Assembly: GCA_047495785.1 (NCBI GenBank) | Contig: JBLDXI010000019.1 | Span: 1,426,001 to 1,490,000 of the forward strand | From: Lepidodermella squamata | Lineage: Eukaryota; Gastrotricha | Reading direction: 5' to 3' | DNA length: 64,000 nt | Shown: piece by piece, positions 52,701 through 63,440 of the stretch | How the letters are laid out: every line of letters begins with the position of its first letter | Position numbering within the stretch: position 1 is the first letter of the stretch | Translations under genes and position numbers: made by a program | Notes under the pieces: model-generated | What the model was told of the DNA's origin: nothing | The model's input: the letters and a program-made list of their open reading frames with translations, nothing else | Database searches by the model: none

Positions 52701-53630
52701 GTGTCGAACACATGCGTTGCGAGCGACATTCTGAGTATGAATATTAAAAAATAAATGAAAAATAAGAATCATAAGTTGATTGAAGAACTAAATCGGGGAT
52801 TGGAAACGCTAATTTGAAGGGCGAGCATAAACAAGTTTCGGCTTGCTGATGACTGAAGATCAGGCCGGGAAGGTGAATTCAGAATTTGAATTACCCAAAC
52901 ATCACTTTTGTGGCTCGCAAGGTAGAATCTTCGAAATTTTCGAATTTTCTAATCACTATAATCTGATGTTCGTAACTTGGGAGCATGCCCTATTTTTTAT
53001 TTAAGCACTTGAATTATATTGACTACGAGAAAATTCTATTTTTCTCATTTAGATTGACCGCGTCTACGTGGCCGACACCGTTGGCTACTTTTCGCTAGTC
53101 AAATGCCCGCACTGCTCGACTGATTTCCCTGACGAATGGCTTCAAGGCAAAGCTTTGGAAGACGCCTTGAAATCTCAGATCGCGCAACAAATCTCTCGCT
53201 ACTACGCCGGCTGGTATATGTGCGAGGAACTCGCATGTGGTTTCAGGTAATTTTTTTTTTAAATTATTAAGCTGGATTTTTTTTATTTGTTTTAAATTAT
53301 ATTCCTGATTTTAGGACTACTCGCCTATCCGCTCGTCTCTATCACGGCCAGCCGTTGTGCCCGGCCTGCGAAAAAGCTCCCCTTGTCGCTGAGTATTCCG
53401 AACGCCAACTTTACGAACAACTCTTGTCCTACAAAATGGCATTCGACGTGCCAAGAGCTGGGAAAGCTGTCCCGGCTGACAAGTTGAAGCACACCGCAGC
53501 TACTGCTTACGACGTTCTCGCTAAAATCGCTCAAGACTACCTGAACCAAAGCTCCTACGCCACGGTCTCACTCGGCAGCATTTTCTCGGTTTGCCTGCCA
53601 AAACGCAAAACTGCCGCTATCTCAGTTTGA
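43704..53630 (+). CDS. POLA1: DNA polymerase alpha catalytic subunit
   Basis: Exons 43704-45676, 45726-46662, 48743-49879, 53053-53246 and 53315-53630 give 1518 residues (human 1462). An acidic N-terminal region is followed by an exonuclease-like domain and the family B polymerase. Motif A is DFNSLYPSIIQEFNICF (about 871), motif B KLTANSMYGCLGF (about 999) and motif C YGDTDSVMV (about 1046). The C-terminal zinc modules include CPKC, CPHC and CPAC pairs. With primase it makes the RNA-DNA primers for nuclear replication. Introns 2 and 3 are 2.1 and 3.2 kb, far longer than the other two (49 and 68 nt), and contain the RNA-gene copies and antisense coding relic listed below. Between motifs A and B there is an unusual run of VKxEP repeats (about 896-931). 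Confidence 0.96.
46933..46939 (+). promoter_or_regulatory. Proximal element of SL-like RNA copy 1
   Basis: The short GC-rich element (GGGCCGA here, preceded by ATGGGC) ends exactly 19 nt before the conserved RNA start, as in the other three copies. Further upstream, a GTTCTTGACT block also aligns with copies 3 and 4. Confidence 0.5.
46959..47060 (+). ncRNA. Spliced-leader-like small RNA gene, copy 1 (subfamily I)
   Basis: A 32-nt block (46959-46990, TTAACC...GTCTAAG), identical in all four copies, is followed directly by a splice-donor sequence GTATGTATCC. The 3' part has a hairpin with GGGCGC (47028-47033) pairing to GTGCCC (47046-47051), capped by a GC-GAAA-GC mini-stem. An A-rich tail follows. 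About 100 nt with a 5' mini-exon, donor and 3' hairpin is the layout of spliced-leader RNAs. Weak point: no clear Sm site lies in the intron half. A structured SINE-like repeat is the main alternative. Confidence 0.5.
47789..47795 (+). promoter_or_regulatory. Proximal element of SL-like RNA copy 2
   Basis: GGTTTGA, preceded by AAAAGGGT, ends 19 nt before the conserved RNA start. This copy is the most divergent upstream, having a TATAAAAGGG stretch where the others have AAAATGCCC, yet the spacing is kept. Confidence 0.45.
47815..47912 (+). ncRNA. Spliced-leader-like small RNA gene, copy 2 (subfamily II)
   Basis: The identical 32-nt block lies at 47815-47846, with donor GTATGT at 47847. This subfamily has an extra hairpin AGAC-TTCG-GTCT (47868-47879), a stable UUCG tetraloop. 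The 3' hairpin pairs GGGCGC (47882-47887) with GCGCTC (47901-47906). The two arms differ from subfamily I at positions that keep pairing, and the GAAA cap is unchanged. Confidence 0.5.
48411..48417 (+). promoter_or_regulatory. Proximal element of SL-like RNA copy 3
   Basis: GGCTCGA, preceded by AAAAATGCCC, ends 19 nt before the RNA start. Upstream homology with copy 4 continues to about 48352 (shared GTGAAATT, AATGGCTGG and TGTTCT blocks). Confidence 0.55.
48437..48535 (+). ncRNA. Spliced-leader-like small RNA gene, copy 3 (subfamily I)
   Basis: The invariant block is at 48437-48468, with donor at 48469. The 3' hairpin pairs GGGCGC (48505-48510) with GTGCCC (48524-48529), with a GAAA cap. 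Apart from small indels it matches copy 1 through the hairpin. It lies 207 nt before POLA1 exon 3, still inside intron 2. Confidence 0.5.
50032..50038 (+). promoter_or_regulatory. Proximal element of SL-like RNA copy 4
   Basis: GGTTTGA, preceded by AAAATGCCC, ends 19 nt before the RNA start. The conserved upstream block extends back to about 49970, roughly 90 nt after the POLA1 exon 3 donor. Confidence 0.55.
50058..50156 (+). ncRNA. Spliced-leader-like small RNA gene, copy 4 (subfamily II)
   Basis: The invariant block is at 50058-50089, with donor at 50090. The UUCG hairpin (50111-50122) and the GAAA-capped hairpin pairing GGGCGC (50125-50130) with GCGCTC (50144-50149) are as in copy 2. The upstream flank, however, is most like copy 3, so flank and RNA subfamily do not travel together. 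Confidence 0.5.
50573..52710 (-). pseudogene. Antisense coding relic nested in POLA1 intron 3
   Basis: Several GC-richer coding-like frames run antisense to POLA1. The last two segments form a clean spliced pair: a segment ending at 50930 with donor GTATCC, a 66-nt intron, and a last exon 50863-50573 in the same phase with a stop. Further upstream the reading shifts frame near 51227, 51745 and 51990 and meets an in-frame TAG near 52682. An ATG at 52710 could be the original start. Two stretches (around 51640 and 51370) have the alternating strand-helix-strand pattern of small RNA-binding folds, but I recognise no family. It is either a decayed nested gene or a gene with exons I have mis-joined. 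Confidence 0.45.
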
Positions 53631-56530
53631 ACTGCCATTTTACCATTATCGATTTGATCGCAATACTATCTGTTCTTCTTATTACCTATTTCATCGCTGT
53701 TAGTGCGTAATTTTTTCGCTGTTTAACCTATCTGGAATAAAAACCGGCATTTTTTAGAAATTGTTCTTTCATTACTACTACAGGGTTGTAGTTGTGTTTT
53801 CTTTATCATTTCTAGGCGTACTGTGTTATTTTCGTAAGATAATCGAAGATAAATAACAACAGAATGGTCGCTGCACTTGAGCGCAAATAACAAATCATCG
53901 CGCGATTTTTGCGCGTGTTTATTATCAGTAGTAGTCAGCGGCAGTTGTAGTCGGCAGCGGCTTGTGCGACGAACATGGACGAACCTATTAATCCATTGCG
54001 CACGACACCAATGACACAACGTGTAAACACACGGCGTGTTAAAATTCCACCATATATACAGCCGCTTCGATCGCGCCGATCGATTAACGAGCGAGAGAGA
54101 CCAGGCGCGTCTTAAGATACAAGGACGCATCATTATTTTATATAATATCGCATTATTGGTCTCTTGGTCTATAATAATCAAGTGGTTGATTGTGGCGAAT
54201 TCGCCACGTGCGGTGAAAAAGCAAAAGGCAAGTCGTTTTGCATCGCGTAGAAAGAATAAAGAGACAGCGCGTCCAATTATGTGACACTTCACGCCTCTAG
54301 TCGACGTTTTTATCGCTGCACTTAGAAAAAACGTTAGATCTCCGCCACAAGGGAATTTTTTCGGGTTGGTAAACACATCTGTCTCACGGGATTTTTTTCG
54401 GCCAGATGCAAACAATTCGCATTTTTTCTCCAGACGATACCTGATTTTTTTCATCGCCACATCTCGCAATGTTGTCGCGTCTATTGTTGTATACTATTTT
54501 GTAAATAAAGCTATTTATCTCTTCAAAAATTGGGGCAAATCCGGGCCGTTTATTGCCTTGAGAGCAACAATGCCATTCGCAGTCGCCGTTCTGATTACTT
54601 GCTATAAACGATCTAGTCATCACTCCAGCCGAGCGAAGTGTTTGTTAGGCCGCGGAAATTCGCTTGTATATATCGGCTATTGAAGTTGCGCGTTGATCGC
54701 CGCGGTCGCGCGTGATCAATTTGAGAGCGGCACATGAAAATCTCGGCCCCACTTTGCGATGACAACTAGAGCGCGTGCTCACTCGATTATTTTGGCTCTG
54801 TAATGGCGATAATAATAATAATTGGTATCGTTCCGGCCGATGAACCGCCCGGCGCCGCAATCTCATCATCTTCATCGTCGTTATATTGTCATCATCACCG
54901 CAAGTTTTGAGCGCGGCAAAAGTGCGCCAGACGCGCCTTTTCTCCTCCTCCTATGACCAGCTCTTGTTTGCGCGAGTGGTGTCGCTTAATCAAGTCATTT
55001 TTCATAAACAGCTACAATTCTACTATAGACGCTAACCAAACACTTACGCCTTGGATGCTCCATTATATCTATCATTTTAGGTAGAAATATTATTATTATT
55101 ATTACTATATTATATGTTGCTAGATTTAAATCATCGCGCATTTCTTTCATTTAGAAAGCAAATATCCCGTTCTGTCCACAAAAAGCCATAATTACAAAAG
55201 TCATGCCATTAGGCGATTCCTTTCACTGTTCATCCGTGTAGTTTTCTTATTCCATCATTTTCGCTACATTTTTTACGTGCTAAAATATATTAAGCCGGTA
55301 CTGGGCTACACGCACACAATCTTTTCCAAGCGAGAGAAATTTGATTTGTGATACGGTTTCATTACTACATTCCTCTTGCCCTTGACCATTATCTTCTAAT
55401 TTTTGCTTTTAAATATAACGTACCAGAAAATTTTCGACGACACAACCGCCGGTTTTAGTAGGCAGTACTACACATTTTTTTGAGGCGAATCCAGGCCATC
55501 CGAAATATATACTTAAATCAAAGCAGTTTCTGAGGCACGAAAAGCCCGGCACTTCATGCTTCTTGTTTTTGCTACGTTTTAAGGGCTCATTTTGCAAGGT
55601 ATCCGCGTACCGGGCAGCATACTCGGATACACTCAAAAGCTATGTAATTATAATTAGACCACATAATCGAGTTCATATCGGTAAGATTTTGCGCCCTTTT
55701 ACTTGGTGCATGCGTTTAGGATAAGCTGAAAAGCGATTTTTATTTATAAATTTCGAAGAACTGGTAATCAGTTTCAGTCACTTTGAGTTTTTTATTGCTA
55801 TTTATCGTTTTTTTGCTCTTACTCGTGTAATACACGGCGCATATAAATTTTTTATTTGACAACGTATCAACGTGCAATTGCGATTAACACACGAAAAATC
55901 GGCCCGTAATTTGCCGTACGTTTTTTGGCTCCTCCAACTATGTCAATATAGTGAACAAACACCTATACAACCCACTCGCTTATACGCGGCATTGTACCCA
56001 TTTTTCGATAATCTACGTAGGGTTCTAGGATTCATTCACTCATTGTGAATTGAAATCATCGAAAGCTGCACTAGTTTTACGCGATTAATTGTTCTAAAAG
56101 TAAATATATTTATTACGTTTCTCCCGGATTAATTTTCGAGAGAACTAGTTTGCTTGATCGATTGATTGAAACCGGAAGTTGAGAGTAGCCGCCTCAAAAC
56201 ATGGCGCTAGTTAATCAGCGAAAAGACGTCTTCGCACCTTAATGAAAAGGCGCGAAAGCTTCTAAAATTGTCCCTTGTTATAAACTTTTGAATTATACTA
56301 CCGCTTTAACACGGCGTCTACAAACATCCTCAATTAATTTGGGACATTTCTTGGTTTTTTCCCTTGAATTAAATTCTTTTTTTCTTCCTCAGTGCTTTCT
56401 AGGTTTCAACTGGACGGCATAATAAACCGAGCTTGTTGGGTCCCTAGGGGCCACTCTATGTCTCCGTTGTTAGTCATCACCTTCTACATTTGGCGGAGAG
56501 GCAACACGTTTAGCTCCCTAATAATATGAA
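53631..56530. other. Intergenic region between POLA1 and NETO-like genes
   Basis: AATAAA at 53736-53741 fits the POLA1 polyadenylation signal. The remaining 2.8 kb is AT-rich with microsatellite tracts (TTA repeats near 55090-55105). Some frames of 200-250 codons-worth of length exist only because stops are sparse, and they lack motifs. The promoter of the NETO-like gene should lie near the right end. Confidence 0.45.
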
Positions 56531-59500
56531 ATGCCCAAATGGAATCTTAAAATCGCAATACTGCTTCGCGTGCTCCTTTTAATCATGTTCTTCACTGCTG
56601 CTGGTAAGTCATTATTTTTTTTTTATAAAATTTTCGAAATTTTAAATTTAAATTTTGTGTATAGAGTCGTGCAATATAACTTATCACGCTACTGGTCAAA
56701 AGCGGACAGGCTTGATAACATCGATCGATTACCCGAAGCCGTACCCGGCCGGGGTGAATTGCGAGTTTCATTTTTTGAACACGAAAGAATCGCGCCTTTC
56801 GCTGTCTTTCGTTGAATTTAACCTCCGCGAGCCGATAGCCGATACAGACGGGCAGTGCGCCTTTGATTTTGTCGACATTTTCATAATTGATGGCGATACA
56901 TCACCGATGAAAATGTTGAGCCGAAAATGCGGCGATACGTCACCGGCTCAATTGTCAACTAGCGCGGCGCATGTCATCGTTTATTTCAAGTGAGTTTGAA
57001 ATGCATTCTTTTCAAAAATTCAAAGAATTTTAAAATATCGTCTCAAGAAATAAAGACGATCACCCTCGTGATTTTAGGATATATTGAGCAAATTTGCACC
57101 CTCTACAAGACGGTAAAAAACGTGTTCCAAAATAAAGCTTTTGGTACGATCATGAAAATGGCCAGGCGTGTAGATTTCGCGTCTTGGTAACGGTTGCCAT
57201 GATTTTGTGTCGGTTTTCGTTACAATGGGTGTGCGAAGGAGAAAGGGTTCCAACATAATATTTTCCTTTTTTGAGTTTTACGACTTCCCTAGACTCTGAA
57301 TCATTTTATTACCACGCCTAGCTGATAAATATCAGGTATAAGCGGTGATTATACGATTTATACTTCAGCCTACAGGGCCGATATCGATTATCTGGTATCG
57401 ATTTTACAAATCAATAATTTTTCTACTGAGCAGTTCAGCAGCCTTGAAAGCCAAAATTGGTACCAGGTAGCTAAAATGATAAATGCCAGGCCCAAGGAGG
57501 TGGAGAAGTGAGGAAAAAGCTGAATTCGCAAAGAATCTGTAAGAATAATGATATGAAACTCAAATTTAGCGCTTGTACCTCAGTTTTAGAGGTGCGAATA
57601 TTTAGAATTTTACCATTCATTAAATTTTGATTAGGCTTAAATATTTTGATCACTAAGATGGAACCTCTAAATTTGATCTTTCTGGCGCTAATTTTTTCTT
57701 TTTTTAGTGATTTCGGCCTATTTGATCGGTACTGATTAGCCTGGGATTTTTTATTTCAGCTGGTACCATCTATATTTTCTATGTTTTTCAATGGTGTCAC
57801 AGAAAGTTTATCCACCTTAATTTTTTGAGTAACAAAAACGAACATTTTTCGCGATGATCTGAACCTTTCGTTATAGTTGAATTGAGCTAGAATGGCCCAG
57901 ATATTTATCGTCTACTCTTATTGAGGCTATTAAGCCTGGACAGGAATCAGGACGCGGCTAGCCTATTTCAAGTAGGAGTTTAGAACACATCAAGCAGTAA
58001 TAATATCGAAATCGATCGAAATACGTATGTATGAGTTTTCGCACAGATGATCAGAGAAAAATGCGCATAAAACTAATTATGAAACACCGAGACGACTTCA
58101 CGCGCAATACTTTTCCGCGGCTAATTTTTTGTGCGCGCGCTCGCTCACATATTCGCCCCCGTGCGTGTACTTTGTTATTGGCGCCGTTGATAAAAAAAAA
58201 TGAGGCGGCCGATCGTTGGCTTTGTCAAGGATGAAACCTAAACTTTATGTGCATTCTAGTTAATAATATATTGCTATTAAGCTTCATATATATATATATG
58301 GCCATATTTTGTGTAGTAGAGCTAAATTTTCTAAGAAGCAGCGCCACTCTTGCGCGAAAAACTTATCAAAGCGTAAAAACCTTGTTACGCGCTTCGCCCA
58401 GACGACTACTACTGGCCACATGTATATTATTGTATTATGCATTTCCACGTGCCGTTTTTACATATATTTTTCAAAGTTGAAAGCATTATTACTGCTAGTA
58501 TTGCTTCGCCGATGTTGCTTACTTTGGTGTATTGTCGCAGGGCGCGTATAATATAAATAAATAAAAGCAGTAAATCTATCTATTTTTCGCTCTCCGCATA
58601 TCTCCATTGTTTCCCTATCGCAGGCAGTAAGAAGAGCCGTGCTGTTATTGAATAAAGTTGATACAAAAATCTTCTTCTACGACGCATATTATCACCATAT
58701 ATCCCAGAAAGCGATTATTATTTATTTTATTTTATAATCGCTAATAGAGCCGATTGGCTAGCCATCCGTCCTGAAATCCGTAAAAAATACCCTTGGGGCG
58801 AAATAATTCTGATTAATACATCCGATTACAACATCATCGTAGACAATCATTTCTATTCTTTCTTTACTTAATTTTCAATTGTTGGCGACAATGTTATTTA
58901 TGTGAAATCATCAAGTGGGACTCGATAGTATGTATGGCTATTAAAAGTTGGCCATAAGCCACGACTAAAAGACGAACAATGACGGCGTTACAACTACTAC
59001 AAAATGCAGCCAACTTTGATTGTTGGCCATTGTCGCAGCGAGAAGTGGCCGTTTGCTTCAACGTTATCTAAACTAATAATAATATCAACGCCGATTTCGC
59101 CGATTTGATGCTAATGCTTATTTTGCTGCTGCGGAACGGCCTCGAATCGCATGCTAGAACGCCACCGCCTTAAATCGGTGTTTTTACCATCGCGCTTCGA
59201 CGCCGCTATTCGCCACTTTCTCAATTATACCTTGATCTTCCAATCACTTGTTACTGCTCTGCTATTCGATTTGTAAGCTTTCATTTTTTCAATGTTTTGC
59301 ACTGGTTTTAACGTTTTTTTCGAAAATCCTGGATTTTAACCTAGTTATATTGTCGCTATATTAGCCTTATATATCGATTTCCGGTTTTTCTAGTAAATAA
59401 ATCCTTTGCCATTTGCTAGGGCTCGGTAAAATTTCAATAGCTCAGCGCAAATATAAGGTATATATAGCATATTTCTCTAAAATAATAACAGATGTTTCAA

Positions 59501-62500
59501 CATTTTTTCGAATGTTACTCATATATAAGAACTTGGTGCGAGTTTCTATATTTTGATATTGGCTTGACTTTGCTTTAAAAAGTTAATCCTCAGTCGTTAG
59601 TCATCAAAAGTACCATGTCAGCATATTTTTCTAGCATTACTAACTTGCCTTGAGCTGATTTTTCCGGGGTTAGGTGAAAATTTCGAAAGAAGTCATTGAA
59701 GTGTGAAATTGACATTCGAAACCGAAATATGGTTTCCTAACTCTAGATTAAATAGGTAAAAATGACTTGGGAGGTCGAATTGAACTTGGAATTGAACTGA
59801 AGTAACTTCAAATCATCGGAACAACAATAACTTTCATCGAACCGTTTTAACTTAAACCATCGGACTTATCGGAAAAATTAGTTATACAAGAAAAACGTCC
59901 ATTTTCATCGGAAAAGCGTTATTCTGGTTTTATTTAATATTCCGATGTAATAAGACATTTATTGCCTCGTCATTTGTTAATGCTACCTCCCTATAACTAG
60001 AAAATCACGTTAGCCAAGACGGCAACAACGGCTGCCACCTCGACCTCCAACATCAATTGAAGGCTGAACATGAAAGGCCTGAATAAGCGAACAGCTCGTT
60101 CACGTCGCGGAGAAGACCCGCACTTCAGAAAACGTCCGACAGTACACCTAGTACGGAAAAAAAACCTACAGTACAGTACCTAGTAGTACTGAAAAAAATA
60201 CCAAAGTGCGCGTTATTCCGCGACGTGAACGAGCTGCGGCGCCGTCCAGTCTCAGCTTCGACTGAAGATTCGGGATACGAAATTCGGAATCTACGTCTCA
60301 AACTGCATTACCGGCACCTGGGACCTCAGGGGCTGGGTAATTTGCATTTTAATTATTGCTATTTGATAAAGAACATATTATATAGGCCCGATCTAGGTTC
60401 TAGGCCTAGCGTAGGCCTAAATTTATAGGGTCTTCTTAGGCCTATATGGGCCATTAGTAGGACTAGCCTAGGTATTTTTCTGTAAATCGCGATTTAAGCC
60501 TACGCTAGCCCTAGTCTCATTCATCTGGATAAACTCCCTTTTCGCTGAAAATAGCTGAAATGATTAGAAGTGCGCGAAGATACACTTTTCGCTTTATAGC
60601 TGTCAAATTTGACTTAAAGCGTCGGAAATTCACCTGGTCGTAATAATCACTCGCGAGTTTAACGAGAGTGAGCCTGCCGTTCGCCGTGTCCCGGAGCGCC
60701 AATCTGCTATCTTCAAAACCAAATGTTGACTTATGACATCGGAATTTCATGTTAAAATTGTAGCAAGTGACTACATAGTAGCAAGTTGCTTTTGTTGCCC
60801 TTCGCTAATTGCTATCAATCCATAGATCGTCGTAATTATCTTTAATAAATTCTGATCATATCGGGCGTTTGCCCGGTTGGAAACTACGGTAGCAACAGTT
60901 TTCACGGTTTTTTTCGTGAGCGAAGGATACCCCCACTAATGCAGAAGGACGTGATAACTACAGTCTCCCTCCGAGTTATTCCGTGAATTAAAAAATTGCG
61001 ACCACGGTCAGAACGGTTAGCAACTATACGTAAGAGACAAAATGTGATTTTTGAGAGTTGTAATTCGCGATCTTAAAAAAACCGCCACATGTTTGTTGAC
61101 ATTTTGCTTCCCATACGCACATTGCCCAGCGATAAAATCAGGCGAGATTCCTATACCAACGGTTGTAGGTTCGTGGACAAATTCCACGGATTGGCGTAGA
61201 GGCAAGCTAAAACCTTCAACCAAAATGTATAGGACAGACACAGCATAAACAATTTTACGTTATTATATACTACTGTTGAATAATATTCCGATGAAAGCAG
61301 CAAACCTTCCGATAAAATAAGCTTGTAATGCGATGTAGCGATGAATTACTATTTTTCCGACGGTTTAAGTTAAAAATATTCGTATTTTTGACTTTCCGAT
61401 GAATTAAGTAAAAACAGTCCGATAAAAGTTATTGTTGTTCCGATGAAAACATCTAGGTCCATTGAACTTGCCATGAAAATGTGAACATTGGTAAATTGCT
61501 TTAGAGGTTTTCTCATGATTTTTGTGTGGATTGTCATGCTGGTGCAAATTCAAGTTTCCATGTTTTCAAGTGATTGCTATGAAATTCGGTATACGGGAAA
61601 TCGATTTTTGGATAATGGTACCATCGACCATTGTATAATGGATTAGTACCATTAGATGATGGTAGAGCGCAAAATTCTGGCTGAAATCAGCTTAGACCTT
61701 TTTTGAGTATCAAGCCAGAGTGGCTGAGTTGTGGCCAGGCTTAAGCGGCAAAAAGGACACCAACGGATCCCCGAAATCGCGCAATTTTGGGGGTCTTAGT
61801 CTGTAACACTGGTTTGCTATTTCAAAAATATTTTCAAAAGTCGTTTTTTGAAGCTGAGAAAGTATATTAATTTAGGAGTTATTATATTTGAAAATCTGAA
61901 ACTTAACATAATAATTTGTTTTCAAAACAGGTCAAGAAGCGCGTTCAACGACCAATTCACCGGTTTTAAAGCCGAATTTTCTTTCACGAACGACAGCGCG
62001 TTGGCGCCGCCGTCGCAGGTCGACGGCACCGAGGACTCGATATGCGGCGTGACGCGGCTGCGCGGCACCGGCGGCATCCTGACGGCGCCGACGCTCAGCC
62101 TGAGCCGCGACGGCCAGGCCCGGCAGCGCGCCGCCATCCTCGCCGCCGGCATGATCAACTGCACGTGGACGATACGCATCACTGAAGGCGATCAAATCCT
62201 CATCAACTTCATGTCGCTCAACCTAGGCCCTAGCGAGGTCGTGTGCCGCGATTCTTACCTGCTCATGTACAACTCAGTATCCGACTTTGAACGCGTCGGC
62301 TCGCTGGAGAAAATCTGCGGCCGTCTGTCGCTATTCCCCGGCAAGGCGAAGGAGTACGTATCAACTGGACCATGGCTGACTATTCGATACATTTACAAGA
62401 TACCTATGGCTGAAACGCAGCTGGAAACCGCGCCAACTGTCTCGTCGTCCGCGTTCTCCGATTTCGACTCAACCCTCGCGCCAACTGTTGCGTCCGCCTT

Positions 62501-63053
62501 AAGTTACGAGCCGAATTTCCGCCTAGTTTGGACTGCGATTTGGAATTTGAAACAGGGCGAGGAATGCCCGGGCTTTGAGTGTACCGGCCGGCAGGCGTGT
62601 CTCGACGCTGGCCGGGTGGTTTGCCACAAAACGCCTCGCTACTGCGTCCACCCAACGCTGCGCTGCGACGGCATACCCCACTGCGGGCCTAGCGACACTA
62701 GCGATGAAGAAAATTGCCAGCTGCCGCTGATTTTGTCCGGGGTAGCTGCTGGTGTTGGCTTTTTGTTGACATTTGTCGCGGCTATAGCGCTGATTGTCTG
62801 GCGGATTCGCATGCCGAAGCAGCGGAAGGCGAAGGCGAAACCGATGGGGCGGCCGGTTTCGCGAGCTGTCAAAGCCGGTGCGCCGCCGAACCTGTCGAAG
62901 ATGTTCGAGCATTTGGCGGAGAAGAAACAGCTGACGGCCGAGTATCAGGCGGTTATTACCAATCAGAATCTGGTCAACACGCGATCGATTTTGGCTTCAC
63001 TAAGTGCTGATAACGGGTTTGTTCTTCTGAAAAATAAATTAAAATCAAAATAA
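56531..63053 (+). CDS. NETO-like receptor (two CUB domains, LDLa, one transmembrane segment)
   Basis: Exons 56531-56603, 56665-56989 and 61931-63053 give 506 residues in phase. A signal peptide (about 1-24) is followed by a CUB domain (about 26-160), a second CUB (about 180-310, with CGVTRLRGTGG and NCTWTI), and an LDL-receptor class A module (about 344-396, ending RCDGIPHCGPSDTSDEENC). A transmembrane helix (about 398-423) and an 80-residue basic cytoplasmic tail complete it. CUB-CUB-LDLa-TM is the architecture of Neto proteins, auxiliary subunits of kainate-type glutamate receptors and organisers of neuromuscular synapses. The 4.9 kb intron interrupts CUB 1. Exon 3 is notably GC-rich at its 5' end. 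Other CUB/LDLa receptors such as SOL-2 or LEV-10 types are alternatives. Confidence 0.8.
60092..60236. repeat. 145-nt foldback with perfect 20-bp arms
   Basis: CAGCTCGTTCACGTCGCGGA at 60092-60111 is the exact reverse complement of 60217-60236. A second inner pairing (CGCACTT with AAGTGCG) continues the stem after an internal loop, and the loop holds repeated AGTAC units. It lies within the larger inverted-repeat element. Confidence 0.75.
60400..60514. repeat. 115-nt imperfect foldback, 23-bp arms
   Basis: 60400-60422 pairs with 60492-60514 with 21 of 23 matches. The sequence between is rich in AGGCCTA-type palindromes. It is also inside the 1.63 kb element. Confidence 0.7.
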
Positions 63054-63440
63054 TTTTTATTAAGGAGGCTTTTTTAAAGTTTTTAAAATATTTCGGATTA
63101 GGCACACAATTTATTTTACGATTGAATTTCACATTTTATTTTGCAAAAACCGCCCGGATTTTCTTTTAGCGGAACCGAAGTTACTCGTTGCGGAACCAAA
63201 TGTTACCGAAAGCGGCGCCAAATTTTGATTAATATTACTCCGTCCATTTTTCCAAATTTTCTGATGTTTCGCTATTAATTAAAAAATAAATAAATAAATG
63301 ACCGTAGAATTCCTAATGATTTTCAAATATAAGGTCTCATAATCATGATTAAAAAATGACATTCAAAAAAATATTGATAATTTGCGTTTTGTGCCAGCTC
63401 TTGAAATTTGGTTCCGCTGCCACCGATTTGGCTCCCCTTA
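63054..63440. other. 3' flank of the NETO-like gene with a small inverted repeat
   Basis: No gene is seen. GCGGAACCAAAT at 63190-63201 is exactly inverted at 63406-63417, and further GGAACC units occur nearby, suggesting another small foldback or MITE remnant. Confidence 0.4.

Larger units (their letters stand above)
59813..61446. mobile_element. 1.63 kb terminal-inverted-repeat element
   Basis: The two ends are inverted repeats of 52 bp (59813-59864 and 61395-61446) matching at 46 of 52 positions, the outer 22 perfectly (beginning TCATCGGAACAACAATAACT). Further copies of the ATCGGA core recur inside both ends, like subterminal transposase sites. No transposase frame is evident, so it is probably a non-autonomous DNA transposon. 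Two minus-strand frames inside (60517-60750, 61017-61241) look coding-like but are not recognisable and could be captured fragments. No target duplication is obvious. Confidence 0.8.
56990..61930 (+). other. Large intron of the NETO-like gene
   Basis: Donor GTGAGT follows TTTCAA and the acceptor is CAAAACAG; removing the intron restores CUB 1 in phase. At 4941 bp it is the longest intron seen. It contains the 1.63 kb inverted-repeat element at 59813-61446. The remainder (56990-59812 and 61447-61930) is AT-rich with no gene that I can support. Confidence 0.8.

Noticed and set aside
55320-55350. Partial match to the SL-like block (AATTTGATTTGTG)
   Set aside because: Only 13 nt match, with no donor, hairpin or upstream element; likely chance.
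60517-61241. Two minus-strand frames within the TIR element as genes
   Set aside because: Somewhat coding-like, but no recognised domain, no transposase motif and no splice partners; mentioned only as possible captured fragments.
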